Shown here: piece by piece, positions 32,670-43,000 of the stretch
How the letters are laid out: the number at the start of each line of letters is the position of its first letter
Position numbering within the stretch: the stretch's first letter is position 1
NCBI GenBank assembly: GCA_047621665.1
Contig: JBLHMB010000009.1
Coordinates: 31,553 to 95,552, forward strand
Source: Actimicrobium sp047621665
GTDB lineage: Bacteria; Pseudomonadota; Gammaproteobacteria; Burkholderiales; Burkholderiaceae_D
Length of the DNA: 64,000 nt
Direction of reading: 5' to 3'
Translations under genes and position numbers: made by a program
Notes under the pieces: model-generated
Databases searched by the model: none
What the model was told of the DNA's origin: nothing
The model's input: only the letters and a program-made list of their open reading frames with translations

Positions 32670-33980
32670 CTAGCCTTGATACACCGTAAGGCGCAACGGT
32701 TGTGTCAGGGTTTTTTCATAGTTGATGATTTGGCGAAGCAGGCCGCCATCGAGCACATGGTCGGCCGCCAGCAGCAGTGATCCATCCGGCATTATCAGGT
32801 CTTTTGCCAGCGTCATGCCGGATTGCAGTGCCGTGACCGCCATCACAGTGGTGGCATGCGTCGATTCATGCACCGGAGCCGCTGCGACATCGAGCAGCTG
32901 AACGAACGCATCGACCACTGCCGGATCATAGCGCTTGCCGCGGCTGTGCAGAACGGTGGCACGGGCTTCTTCAGGGCGTAATTTTTTCGGCATCATCATG
33001 CCGATTTGCAGCTTGTCGTAATCGCTTGCCAGCGCCAGGATGCGGGCGCCGAGCGGGATGTCCGGTCCTGCCAGCTGGTCCGGATAGCCGCTACCGTCGA
33101 AGCGCTCCTGATGCGCGCGTACCAGCAGTGCTGCGCCGCGTAATTCATCGAGCGGCATCAGCAATTGCTCTGCCCGGGCCGGATGCTTGCGGTACTGACC
33201 AAGCTGCTCGCCGTTCATCGCGGTTTGCGGTAGTGCCAGCAATTCATCACTCAGACCGATCTGGCCGATGTTGTGCAACATCGCCGCGACAAACACGTCC
33301 TGCACGGTGGCATCATCGCAACCAAGCTGGACCGCCAGTTTGCGTGCCAGGTCAGCGACCCGCAGCGCATGTCCGGCCAGGCCACCGCCGCGCATTTCGA
33401 TCAGGTTTGAAAACACCTTGATCGAGAGCAGAAAATTCGTTTTCAGTTTGGCATTAAAGCGCAGCAAGCCATCATGCGCCTTGCTCAGATCGGCGGTGCG
33501 TTGCCTGACCTTGTCTTCAAGGCTTGCATTGAGTGTCTTGAGTGCCTCGTTCTGCGCATGGGTCAGTGCCTCAAGACGCTGCTTGTCGTGTTGCAGGCAC
33601 TGGCGTTCCAGCGTCTGGCGCACGATGAGCTGGATGTCGTTGTCATCCCACGGCTTGGTAATGTAGCGATAAATTTCGCCGCGGTTAATGGCATCGAGGA
33701 TGGACTGGATATCGGCATAGCCGGTCAGCAGCAGGCGCATCGTATCGGGCCATTCACCGCGGACGACTTCGAGGAACCGGGCCCCGCTCATGATCGGCAT
33801 GCGCATGTCTGAAATAACCAGATCGACCGGGTGCCGGCGCAGCACCTCCAGCCCTGCTGCACCGCTCCCGGCCGTCAGAATCCGGTAGCCCTGGTTGCGA
33901 AACAGACGGCGCAGCGAGGACAGGATATTGGGTTCGTCGTCGACAAACAGGATGGTGGACAGGGTAACGGCGGCGTCCAT
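32670..33980 (-). CDS. Response regulator with degenerate HD-GYP output domain
   Basis: This 436-residue protein has a receiver (1-125, Asp58 in DLVISDMRMP), a coiled-coil linker (about 130-175) and an HD-GYP domain (about 185-370). HD-GYP proteins hydrolyse cyclic di-GMP. Here the HD pair is replaced by His236-Asn237 in MLHNIGQ, whereas AHQERFDGSGYP (290-300) is intact. Loss of the metal-binding Asp makes normal phosphodiesterase activity doubtful. The ATG at 33980 lies one base after the kinase stop. Confidence 0.88.
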   Translation of the reverse strand: MDAAVTLSTILFVDDEPNILSSLRRLFRNQGYRILTAGSGAAGLEVLRRHPVDLVISDMRMPIMSGARFLEVVRGEWPDTMRLLLTGYADIQSILDAINRGEIYRYITKPWDDNDIQLIVRQTLERQCLQHDKQRLEALTHAQNEALKTLNASLEDKVRQRTADLSKAHDGLLRFNAKLKTNFLLSIKVFSNLIEMRGGGLAGHALRVADLARKLAVQLGCDDATVQDVFVAAMLHNIGQIGLSDELLALPQTAMNGEQLGQYRKHPARAEQLLMPLDELRGAALLVRAHQERFDGSGYPDQLAGPDIPLGARILALASDYDKLQIGMMMPKKLRPEEARATVLHSRGKRYDPAVVDAFVQLLDVAAAPVHESTHATTVMAVTALQSGMTLAKDLIMPDGSLLLAADHVLDGGLLRQIINYEKTLTQPLRLTVYQG

Positions 33981-33981
33981 G

Positions 33982-35376
33982 TCAGTGCGGGTCTCCGGCT
34001 GGCTGGTGGATTGGCAAGGTGATGCGGAAGGTCGAGCCGCTGCCGATGGTACTGTCGACCGTGATCTGGCCATGGTGCTTTTGAATGATGCCGTAGGCCA
34101 TCGACAAGCCCAGCCCGGTTCCCTTGCCGATCGCCTTGGTAGTGAAAAACGGATCGAAAATCCTTGCGCGGGTTTCGGCACTCATGCCGCTGCCGGTATC
34201 GCTGATCTCTATCCATACCGACGGATCCGGGCCGTCGCTACAGCGGGTCCGGATCGTGATGGTGCCGCGCACCGGACCGATCGCTTGCGCCGCATTGACG
34301 ATCAGGTTCATGATCACCTGGTTGAGCTGGGACGGCAGGCATTCGATGTCGGGCAGGTCACCATAGTCGCGTACCACGTCGGCCTTGTATTTGACTTCAT
34401 TGCTGACGATGTTGAGGGTCGAATCAATGCCGCGGTGCAGATTGATCCACTGCCATTCCATCTGATTGTCGGCCCGCGAGAAGTCTTTCAGGTCTTGCAC
34501 GATCTGGCGTACCCGCACGATACCTTCCATGGATTCGCGCATCATGACCGGGATATCTTCTTTCAGATAGTCGAGCTCGATGCGCTCACGGACCACTTTG
34601 AAGTTGTCGCGCACCGGCCCGGCACTGAGTAATTCTTCGGCTTGCTCGTAGACATCAAGCATGACCATCAGCTTGGTCAGATACGTTTCCAGGGTGCCGA
34701 AATTGGAAAAAACATAGCCAATCGGATTATTGATTTCATGCGCCACGCCGGCAGCCAGCTGGCCGATCGAGGCCAGCTTATCGGACTGCACCAGTTGCTG
34801 CTGGACTGACGATAGACGCTCGTTGACCTCGGTCAGTTCGGCATTGCGCCGAAGTAGTTCGGCGGTGCGTTGCGCAACCTGGACTTCGAGATCCTCATGC
34901 GCCCTGTGCAACGCTTCCTCGGCAACTCTTTGTTTGGTGACGTCTTGCAGGATTTCCATTGACCCGATGACGTTATTGCCCTGGTCCAGCAGGGGCGAGG
35001 CCGAGAAGTGCAGCCATTTTCCTTCGTGCGTCAGGTGCGGAAAGAAAGCAACCGCCTCGTAAGCCATCGGCATGAGCACGGAACGTTGCGCACTGCCCGG
35101 ATAGTACTGACTGATTGTTGCTTCGGTGGCACCATCGACGATCAGGTCGGCCAGCACCGGACGGGGCGCATCGTAAAACGGTTTCCATTGGTCGCGCGTG
35201 CCTATCATCGCCGAGGCCGCCATGCCAGTCATGCTTTCACAGGCCTTGTTCCATTTAATGATGGTGTGATTGCGGTCGAGTGCAAATGCCGGTACCGGCG
35301 AGCCATTGAAATATCCGGTGATTTCGGGCAGGCCGTCGGTACGCAGCGGGGCGCCTGTAGTGGTCACATCGGTCAT
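33982..35376 (-). CDS. PAS-containing sensor histidine kinase
   Basis: This cytoplasmic kinase of 464 residues has a PAS domain (about 15-150), a coiled coil (about 150-200), an H-box QLAAGVAHEINNPIGYV with His213, and an ATPase domain with NLIVNAAQAIG, DTGSGM and GTGLGLSMAYGI. No membrane segment is seen. The start is the ATG at 35376, which overlaps the stop of a 32-residue ORF (ATGA); a TTG at 35394 is less likely. It probably phosphorylates one or more of the receivers encoded on both sides. Confidence 0.92.
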   Translation of the reverse strand: MTDVTTTGAPLRTDGLPEITGYFNGSPVPAFALDRNHTIIKWNKACESMTGMAASAMIGTRDQWKPFYDAPRPVLADLIVDGATEATISQYYPGSAQRSVLMPMAYEAVAFFPHLTHEGKWLHFSASPLLDQGNNVIGSMEILQDVTKQRVAEEALHRAHEDLEVQVAQRTAELLRRNAELTEVNERLSSVQQQLVQSDKLASIGQLAAGVAHEINNPIGYVFSNFGTLETYLTKLMVMLDVYEQAEELLSAGPVRDNFKVVRERIELDYLKEDIPVMMRESMEGIVRVRQIVQDLKDFSRADNQMEWQWINLHRGIDSTLNIVSNEVKYKADVVRDYGDLPDIECLPSQLNQVIMNLIVNAAQAIGPVRGTITIRTRCSDGPDPSVWIEISDTGSGMSAETRARIFDPFFTTKAIGKGTGLGLSMAYGIIQKHHGQITVDSTIGSGSTFRITLPIHQPAGDPH

Positions 35377-35471
35377 GGTGCGCGTACCTGGCAAATGCTG
35401 TCGTATTCAAGGTGTACGCTGTCGAGCAACAAAGCCAGTGCAGCGGGGTCGAGGGTGATGCGTATCATCAT
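35373..35471 (-). CDS. 32-residue small ORF coupled at both ends
   Basis: The ATG at 35471 overlaps the stop of the GGDEF/EAL gene (ATGA), and its own TGA overlaps the ATG of the histidine kinase gene (ATGA). It encodes MMIRITLDPAALALLLDSVH and 12 more residues. Its hydrophobic-acidic composition suggests a short helix. The double overlap suggests it is translated, either as a functional microprotein or as a coupling device between the two large genes. No family is recognised. Confidence 0.5.
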   Translation of the reverse strand: MMIRITLDPAALALLLDSVHLEYDSICQVRAP

Positions 35472-38035
35472 GGCGCTGGCATCCGTTGTGGATCCGGGGT
35501 CAGCGTCACCAGCCAGCCCGACGAGGACGAGCCCTGTCCCATTAAATGCGTACCGAGCAGGAAATGCTGATCGTCGAGCCTGACTGGATGGGTGCGTGGT
35601 GGCTGCTGGTGTTGCGCCGACAGGTAACGAACAATCTCCGGCAGCAGGTAGCCGGCATCGCCGCCGAGTAGCATGCCGCGTTGCTGGAGCAACTGTGCGG
35701 CGGCATCGTTGACGAAGGCGATCAGGTTGCTGTCGTTGATCGCGATGACCGGTATCGGGACATGCTGCATCGCTTCCCGCATAATTTGTAGCGTGCTGGC
35801 ATCGCGCGTGATCTGTTCTTGTCTGAGGCTGAGCAACTCCTGTTGTTGCCGGTTCGCGGCTGCCAGCCCGAGATTGACGGAATAGACCTCGCGGGCCAGT
35901 CGTCGGTTGTCATCGGCCAGCTCCTTGCGATGGAAAGCCTCCTGAATATGACCACGCAGCTTGTCATCGTCCCAGGGTTTGGTCAGGAACTTGTAGATCG
36001 CGCCTTCATTGACGGCATCCGTCACCGATTGCAGCTCGGTGTAGCCCGACAACACGATTCGCACGGTGCGTGGAAAACGGGTTTTGGCAATGCTCAGGAA
36101 TTCAACGCCAGTCATGCCCGGCATGCGCTGATCCGACAGGATCACGTCCACCGGATGTTCGGCCAGGATGGCCAGCCCTTCAGCGCCGCTGTGCGCCGTC
36201 AGGATATGGTAATCGTCGCGGCGCAGCAGGCGCTTAAGCGACGACACGATGTTGACTTCGTCGTCGACCAGCAGCAATATGCGGCTCTTTTTTGGATGCG
36301 CCCGCAAGTGCTCGGGCATCGACTGGTCCGACCTCAGCAGTGTATTGAATTTGTCTGCGCTGACCGGTGCGGAAAACAGGTGGCCCTGAATTTCGTCACA
36401 CATGTGGTCGCGCAAAAAATGGCATTGCGCTTCGGTTTCGACGCCCTCGGCAATGACGGCGATGCCCAGCGAGTGCGCCATCGAAATGATGGCTTTGATG
36501 ATGGCGGCGTTGTCGGGATTGTCGACCAGGTCATCGACGAACGAGCGATCAATATTGACCGTCTTGAAAGGGAATCGCTGCAGGTAGCTCAGCGACGAGT
36601 AGCCGGTGCCAAAATTGTCCAGCGCCAGTCCGACGCCGATCCGGTGCAGACGCGCCAGCGTGATCTGTGTCAGCTCGGCATTGTCTAGCACGGCGGCTTC
36701 GGTAATTTCCAGGGTCAGCAGGGCCGGATCAAGACCGGAAGCCGTCAGTAGTGCCGTGATCCGGTCAGCCAGTAGAGGATCGCGCAACTGTGCCGACGAA
36801 ATATTGACGGCCACCGGTACCTTGAGGTGGCCGGTCACGCTGCAGGCGGCCAGGTCCAGGCAGACTCGCTCCATTACCCACAGACCGATGTCATTGATCA
36901 ATCCGGTTTTTTCCGCCAGGGCGATGAACCGTTCCGGTGTCACGTCGCCGAGGACGGGATGGGACCAGCGCACCAGTGCCTCGGCACCTGCAACTTTGCC
37001 ACTGGCGAGGTTGACTTGCGGCTGGTACACCACGGACAGTTCATTATTCCTGATGGCGTTACGCAGAGCGGATTTCATGGCCTTGCGATCGTGCAGTTGC
37101 TGCGACATGGCGGCCGTATAAAACTGGTGTTTGTTGCTGCCTGTCTGCCGCGTTTGTAGCAGCGCCATCGTGGCGTACTTCAGCAGGGATTCGGACTCGC
37201 AATGATCTTGCGGGAATATGGCCAGACCGAACGAGCAGGTCAGGTAGGCTTCATGGGGCGGCAGCGGGACCGGCTCTCCCAATGCGCGCTGGATGCTTTG
37301 GCAACGGGCAGCCGCTTCAAGCGGATTACCAGTATGAAGCACCAATGTATAGCCGCCGCGATGTGTACGGGCAACAATTTCATCGCTGCTGACACAGCGC
37401 TGCAGGCGCCCGGCAATAACCGGCGCAAGCGCGTCGGTGATTTGTTCGTTGAGGTTGTCGGATAGCGCGGCAAGCTGCTCGATGGCAATTACAACAATCG
37501 TCATGCCGGCATCGCGGCAGGCCGGATCGGCGGTGGCGGCGTCGAGATACTGCTTCAGACCGGTAGCATTGGCCAGGCCGGTCAGTGCATCCTGCACAGA
37601 ACGCTCAGAGAGTAACTGGACGGCGTGCTTACGGGAGGTAATGTCACTGAGCATGCCGACGAAACGACAGGCGTTGCCGTCCTCGTCAAAAAATGGGGTG
37701 ATGCTGAGTTCGTTCCAACGCAAGATGCCGTTTGTCCGGTAGTTGCGCAGCTCGACTGTCACTGGCTGCGCAGCATGCATTGCGGCAAAGATAGTTGCCC
37801 GCCCGGGCTGGTCGTTCTCATCCAGTTGCAGAAACCAGGAGTGGCTGTCTGACAATTGCGCCTCGGTGTAGCCGGTCATCGCCAGGAATGCTGCATTGAC
37901 ATAAAGGATACGGCGGCCTTCGTTGATGCTCGCCATGACGATGATGCCACAGACGCTGATGTCCATAACGGAGTCATCAAACCCTCGTGGAGGGCTATTC
38001 GTTATTTGGATGACATTGTTTTCGTGCTCAGTCAT
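35468..38035 (-). CDS. PAS-GGDEF-EAL protein with an internal receiver and C-terminal sensor region
   Basis: The 855-residue product has a PAS domain (about 20-140), a GGDEF domain (about 145-310) whose active site reads HRGGY (225-229), so it is probably inactive, and an EAL domain (about 320-565) with AEALVRW, NISSAQL, EITEAAV, DNFGTG and AEGVET. A receiver domain (583-700, Asp635) and a coiled-coil plus PAS-like tail follow. The EAL part looks largely intact apart from DNFGTG for DDFGTG, so cyclic di-GMP hydrolysis is plausible. A receiver after EAL is an unusual order. The ATG at 38035 is preferred to open upstream codons. Confidence 0.9.
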   Translation of the reverse strand: MTEHENNVIQITNSPPRGFDDSVMDISVCGIIVMASINEGRRILYVNAAFLAMTGYTEAQLSDSHSWFLQLDENDQPGRATIFAAMHAAQPVTVELRNYRTNGILRWNELSITPFFDEDGNACRFVGMLSDITSRKHAVQLLSERSVQDALTGLANATGLKQYLDAATADPACRDAGMTIVVIAIEQLAALSDNLNEQITDALAPVIAGRLQRCVSSDEIVARTHRGGYTLVLHTGNPLEAAARCQSIQRALGEPVPLPPHEAYLTCSFGLAIFPQDHCESESLLKYATMALLQTRQTGSNKHQFYTAAMSQQLHDRKAMKSALRNAIRNNELSVVYQPQVNLASGKVAGAEALVRWSHPVLGDVTPERFIALAEKTGLINDIGLWVMERVCLDLAACSVTGHLKVPVAVNISSAQLRDPLLADRITALLTASGLDPALLTLEITEAAVLDNAELTQITLARLHRIGVGLALDNFGTGYSSLSYLQRFPFKTVNIDRSFVDDLVDNPDNAAIIKAIISMAHSLGIAVIAEGVETEAQCHFLRDHMCDEIQGHLFSAPVSADKFNTLLRSDQSMPEHLRAHPKKSRILLLVDDEVNIVSSLKRLLRRDDYHILTAHSGAEGLAILAEHPVDVILSDQRMPGMTGVEFLSIAKTRFPRTVRIVLSGYTELQSVTDAVNEGAIYKFLTKPWDDDKLRGHIQEAFHRKELADDNRRLAREVYSVNLGLAAANRQQQELLSLRQEQITRDASTLQIMREAMQHVPIPVIAINDSNLIAFVNDAAAQLLQQRGMLLGGDAGYLLPEIVRYLSAQHQQPPRTHPVRLDDQHFLLGTHLMGQGSSSSGWLVTLTPDPQRMPAP

Positions 38036-38222
38036 TTCCGGCCTTGCGCGGGTGCTGGAAGGTGTGGTTTTGCAAATGTTTCCTAAAGGAATCATAGCAT
38101 GTTGTAGTAATGGGTATATTTTCCAGGTGATGGTTAGTTTTTGTTTGCATCGAGGACTTTTGCTGTTGGGCATTGGCAATTCTCAAAACTGCCGGCAAGC
38201 GTTAGCCTCTACAATGTCGGCC

Positions 38223-40028
38223 ATGATTTTGAGCTTTAGACTGACTTCACTCTCCTGTTTTTCGGCCATCCTGCGGCGCGTACGCCTGCGCGCTGGTGGC
38301 CTGGCCGTGCTCGTGTTGCTGCTGACAAGCGTGCCGGCGTCAGCCCAGACCGCTGGTTATACGGTCGAGGTCCGCGGTGCGGGTGAGTTCTCTGGTCTGC
38401 TCGATAATTTTCTTGATGTCCGTCGCCGCGCTGCCGACACCACCATCGATGCCGGTGAACTCCAGCGTCTGGCCGCGGCGGCACCAACCCAGGTGCGTGA
38501 ACTGCTCGCTACCGAAGGCTATTTTTCGCCGGCAGTGACGCAAGAAGTGTTGACCAGCGGCGAGCGGCCGCGGGTGCGCATCACCGTCGATCCTGGCGTG
38601 GTCACGCGTATTGATTCCGTCGACGTGCGCTTTGACGGGGCGATTGCGCTGGGCGACGGCAACGATGCGAAGCGCATGGCGCGTTTGCGGCGGCAGTGGC
38701 AGTTGGCCAGCGGTGCAATATTTCGCCAGGAAGACTGGGATGGTGCCAAGTCCGCATTGCTGAAAAACCTTCTTGCGCGCGATTATCCGGCGGCCCGCAT
38801 CGCACAAAGTGCCGCTGTTATCGACCCGGTGCGCCACACGGCGACATTGACCATTGATGTGGATTCCGGCCCGCCTTTCACGTTCGGTGTGTTGCAGGTG
38901 AAAGGTCTGAGCCGCTATCCGCAGAGTCGACTCGCCGTGCTCAATCCGATTGTGCCGGGCGAACCTTACTCGCAGGACCGGCTCAATGAATTGCAGGCCC
39001 GCTTGCAGGACAGTGGCTATTTCAAGTCGGTCATTGCCACCATCGATGCCGATCCGGCACAACCGGTCGATGTGCCGATCCGTGTCGACGTCAATGAAAA
39101 CGAACGTCGCCGTCTGCAGCTGGGTGGCGGTTTCTCGACCGATACCGGGCCTCGCCTGCAAGCGAAGTTCCTTGACCGGAATTTTTTGTCACGCGACTGG
39201 CGCCTCGAGTCGGAATTGCGGATCGATCGTGGCACGCCGTTGCTGGCGGCCGAAGTGACGCTGCCTGCGCTGGAGAATGGCTGGACGCCGAGCGTAGCCG
39301 GGCGATTCGAGCGCACCGATATTTCCGGTGAAGTCAGCGACAAGATCCGCAACGATGCGCGTCTGACTAGCCCCGATCGCAACAACGAACAAGTCGTTGG
39401 CGTATCGTTCCTGGCCGAACGCCAGCGCATTGATGATGCCGATATTAATAACCGGCATGCCCTGATCGCCACCCATACCTTGACGCGCCGCCGGATCGAC
39501 AACTTGCTCGATCCGCGGCGCGGTTACGTTGCGGCGCTTGAACTCGGACTTGGCGTACGCGGCTTGCTGACCGAGCAAAGTCTGGCCCGTGTGGTCGGTC
39601 GCGTGACCTGGCTGGAACCCTGGACCCGGAACTGGAAAACCGTGCTGCGTGCGCAGGCCGGACAAGTGTTCGGTGCCAGCCGTCAGAGCGTACCGGGCGA
39701 CCTGCTGTTTCGTACCGGGGGTGACCAGACCGTGCGCGGCTACGGCTATAACAGTCTTGGTGTGGCCGAAAATAACGCGGTAGTAGGCGGGCGCGTGCTG
39801 GCCGTACTCAGTGCCGAACTGGTGTATCAGTTCACACCGCAATGGGGCGCGGCTGTGTTTAACGATGCCGGTAACGCAGCCGATTCCTGGCGCTCGATGA
39901 AACTGGTCATGGGAACCGGCCTGGGTGCACGCTGGCGCAGTCCGATCGGGCCGGTCAATCTTGATCTGGCATTTGCTCACGAGACGCGCAAGCCGCGTCT
40001 GCATTTTTCCATCGGCTATGGCTTCTGA
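38223..40028 (+). CDS. tamA: Translocation and assembly module outer membrane protein TamA
   Basis: TamA is a BamA-like Omp85 outer membrane protein that with TamB helps insert outer membrane proteins and move lipids. The 601-residue product has a signal region (about 20-42, ending ASAQ), POTRA domains (about 45-270) and a C-terminal barrel with FRTGGDQTVRGYGYNSLG (the conserved VRGY/F motif). The ATG at 38223 is chosen; ATG 38214 is possible and neither has a strong ribosome site. It overlaps tamB by 11 bases. Confidence 0.93.
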   Translation: MILSFRLTSLSCFSAILRRVRLRAGGLAVLVLLLTSVPASAQTAGYTVEVRGAGEFSGLLDNFLDVRRRAADTTIDAGELQRLAAAAPTQVRELLATEGYFSPAVTQEVLTSGERPRVRITVDPGVVTRIDSVDVRFDGAIALGDGNDAKRMARLRRQWQLASGAIFRQEDWDGAKSALLKNLLARDYPAARIAQSAAVIDPVRHTATLTIDVDSGPPFTFGVLQVKGLSRYPQSRLAVLNPIVPGEPYSQDRLNELQARLQDSGYFKSVIATIDADPAQPVDVPIRVDVNENERRRLQLGGGFSTDTGPRLQAKFLDRNFLSRDWRLESELRIDRGTPLLAAEVTLPALENGWTPSVAGRFERTDISGEVSDKIRNDARLTSPDRNNEQVVGVSFLAERQRIDDADINNRHALIATHTLTRRRIDNLLDPRRGYVAALELGLGVRGLLTEQSLARVVGRVTWLEPWTRNWKTVLRAQAGQVFGASRQSVPGDLLFRTGGDQTVRGYGYNSLGVAENNAVVGGRVLAVLSAELVYQFTPQWGAAVFNDAGNAADSWRSMKLVMGTGLGARWRSPIGPVNLDLAFAHETRKPRLHFSIGYGF

Positions 40029-43000
40029 ACCTGTTGTTAAACCTGCGGTGACACCGACATCGACACATCGCCGGATGTTGGCGGCTTTTGCCGCGCTGCT
40101 GTTGCTGGTGACGGTATTGCTGGCCGGACTGCTCGCGACCGAGACCGGTGCGCGGCTGGTACTGACGCGTCTGTTGCCGGTGCCGGGGTTGCAGATCGAC
40201 GGCGTGCAAGGCCGCTTGCTCGGACCATTGCGCCTTGCCCACCTGAGGTTCGACGATGCCAGTCAGGTCGTACTGCTCGACGACCTGCGGCTGGATTGGC
40301 GACCGGGTGCGCTGTTCAATGGTCGTCTGCACATCACAACGTTGCGCCTGGCCCGCCTGCAAGTGACCAGCAAACTCGATCAGCCGGCCAAGCCGTTGAT
40401 CATGCCGGCGCGGATCGCCTTGCCATTCGACTTGCAAGTCGATCAGGTGCGGGTGGACGGCGGCGAGCTGCGCAAGGGTGCGGTCAGTCTGGTCACGCTG
40501 GGCAGTTTCGGGTTCAAGCTCGATTTTGACGGCGCGCGCTACCTGCTGCAACTCGATAATTTGCTGGCCAGGTCGGGCGCAGGCAGCAGCGCTGTCAGTG
40601 GCAATTTCAGTGGCCGAGCGAGCTTGTCGGCGGTCAGCCCGTATGCGCTGGAAGCCAGTGTTAGCAGCGGTGCGCAGACACAGCTGCAGCAGCAGACGAT
40701 AGGTGCCAGCGGTGAGATCAAGCTCACCGGCTCTCTGGCCGAACTGGTTGCCGTCATCGATCTGACCATTAACGAGGCGCGTGTGACGGGTGACGCGATG
40801 TTGCGGCCTTTTGCGGCGCAGCCGCTAGGGCGTACCCGGTTGAGCGCCCGGGCATTGAACCTTGCGACCTTGCAGCCCTCATTACCGGTCACTGCACTCG
40901 ATGTGACGCTCATCGCGCAGGATACCGGCAGCGGCCAGCTCAGGCTGACCAATGCCGGGGCCGGCACCATTGATGCGCAACGTCTACCATTGCAGTCGCT
41001 GGAAATCGATTTCACGCAGCACGATGGTCGCCTCGATATTGGCAGCATCATGGCGGCGTTGGGCTCGCAGCGGCAACCTGGCGGCAGGATCAGCGGCAGC
41101 GGCACATTCGAACAAAGTGCACTGACTTTGGCGTTGGTGATTGACGCACTGGATGCACAGCGGCTCGACAAACGGCTTAATGCGACGACGCTCGATGGTC
41201 GCGTCGGCCTGCTCGCCGCCGATGGTAAGCAGTCGCTGACACTCGACCTGAACCAGGCGGTCGGACGCAAAAAATTAACGCTATCGGCGCAGGCGACGCT
41301 GGCTGATGCAGCGCTGACGCTCGAGCGCGCGGTGTTACAGCTGGCCAAGGGACGACTGGACGCGAGCGGAAAGTTGGCGCTCGATGGATCACAGGCGTTT
41401 GTCTTCGACGGCAAGCTGGCAGGTCTGCGCTTGCAGGATCTCGGTACTTTCGCCAATGTGCCGGCACTGGAGCTGACTGGCGAGTTCGCCATGGCCGGTG
41501 CGCTGTCACCGCAGCCCACGGCCGACGCACGCTTCCGGCTGGCCGATAGCCGGATCGCCGGTCAGCCTTTGCGCGGCGGGGGCGAGGTCAGTTTGCGCGC
41601 CGAATCACTCAGGGTGTCGAACTTGTTGTTGGTGGCGGGTGACAACCGTCTGAGCGTGCAGGGCGAGTTGGCGCAGGCGCAATCGACGCTGGCGTTCAAG
41701 CTCGAGGCCCCCAATCTTGCGCAGTTGGGGCCGGCGTTCGGCGGGGCGATGACGGCTAGCGGCACCGTCCGCGGTAACCTGCGCAAGCCGGCCGTGACGG
41801 CTGACTGGAAAGCGTCCAACGTGCGTTTGCCCGGTGCCCTGCAGATTGCCAGTCTGCAAGGCAGGGCCGATGTGCGAATCGATCCGCAGCAAGCGTTTTC
41901 ACTCGATCACGCCGTCGTCGAGGCCGAGGCACGCGGTCTCAAGAATGCCGCACAACAACTCGATAGTCTGACGGCGCGGTTTGATTTTTCGACCCGGCAG
42001 CAAGCCCCGCTGGCGATCACGATCGCTGGAAATGGCTTGCGTGCCAGCGGGATCGTTGCCGAGCAGTTTGCGCTGACGGTGAGTGGTACGACCGCGCAGC
42101 ACTTGCTGACGGCCAGTATTAACGAGCCGTCGCAACGCTGGCGTGTTGGTGCAACCGGTGGTCTGGCTTCACTGGGACCGGATACGCGTTGGCAAGGGCG
42201 CATTGACTCGCTTGATGGCAGCGGTAAATTCAGTCTGAAGCTGCTGGCGCCGGCACCGCTTTCGGTGTCCCGACAGCGCCTGGCACTCGATGATTTCCGG
42301 CTGCAAACGGATAACACGACGTTGACGGTCGAACAATTTCTGAGCGATAACAAGGGCATCTCGACACGCGGACGTTTTGCCCGCCTCGATGTGACGGCGC
42401 TGCTGAAGGCGCTGCAACAGACACCACCGGTGACGACCGACCTGAAGCTGGGTGGTAGCTGGAACTTGCAGATGGCTGACGCGCTCAGCGGCCGCCTGCA
42501 GATCCAGCGCGAGCAGGGTGACTTGACCGTGCTCGGCAGCAAACCGGTGGCGCTGGGATTGACGCGGCTCGAAGCGGTACTGGATGCCGTCGATGGACGG
42601 CTTGATGCCAAGGTTACGATCGAAGGGAAGCAGCTCGGCCGCATTGCCGTGTCGGGTAATACAACTACCGGCCGCGGTGATACGCGCTTCACGTTACCAC
42701 CTGACGCCGCGCTCAATGCGTCGGTCAAGCTGACAATCCCGGCGCTGAACTGGGTCGGTCCGCTGGCGATGGCCGGGCTGGTTACCGAAGGGCAGCTGCA
42801 AAGCGCCATCACCGTTAGCGGCAGCCTCGCGCAGCCGCGTTTCGGGGGCAATATCGCCGCCAGCGAATTGCGCGTGTTGCTGGCGGAGCAGGGTATCGAT
42901 TTACGTAAAGGCGTGCTCGACAGCACCTTTGAGGGCGAGCGTCTGCTGGTACGCACACTGCATTTTGAAAGTGGGAGCGGCACGCTGGATGCGAGCGGTC

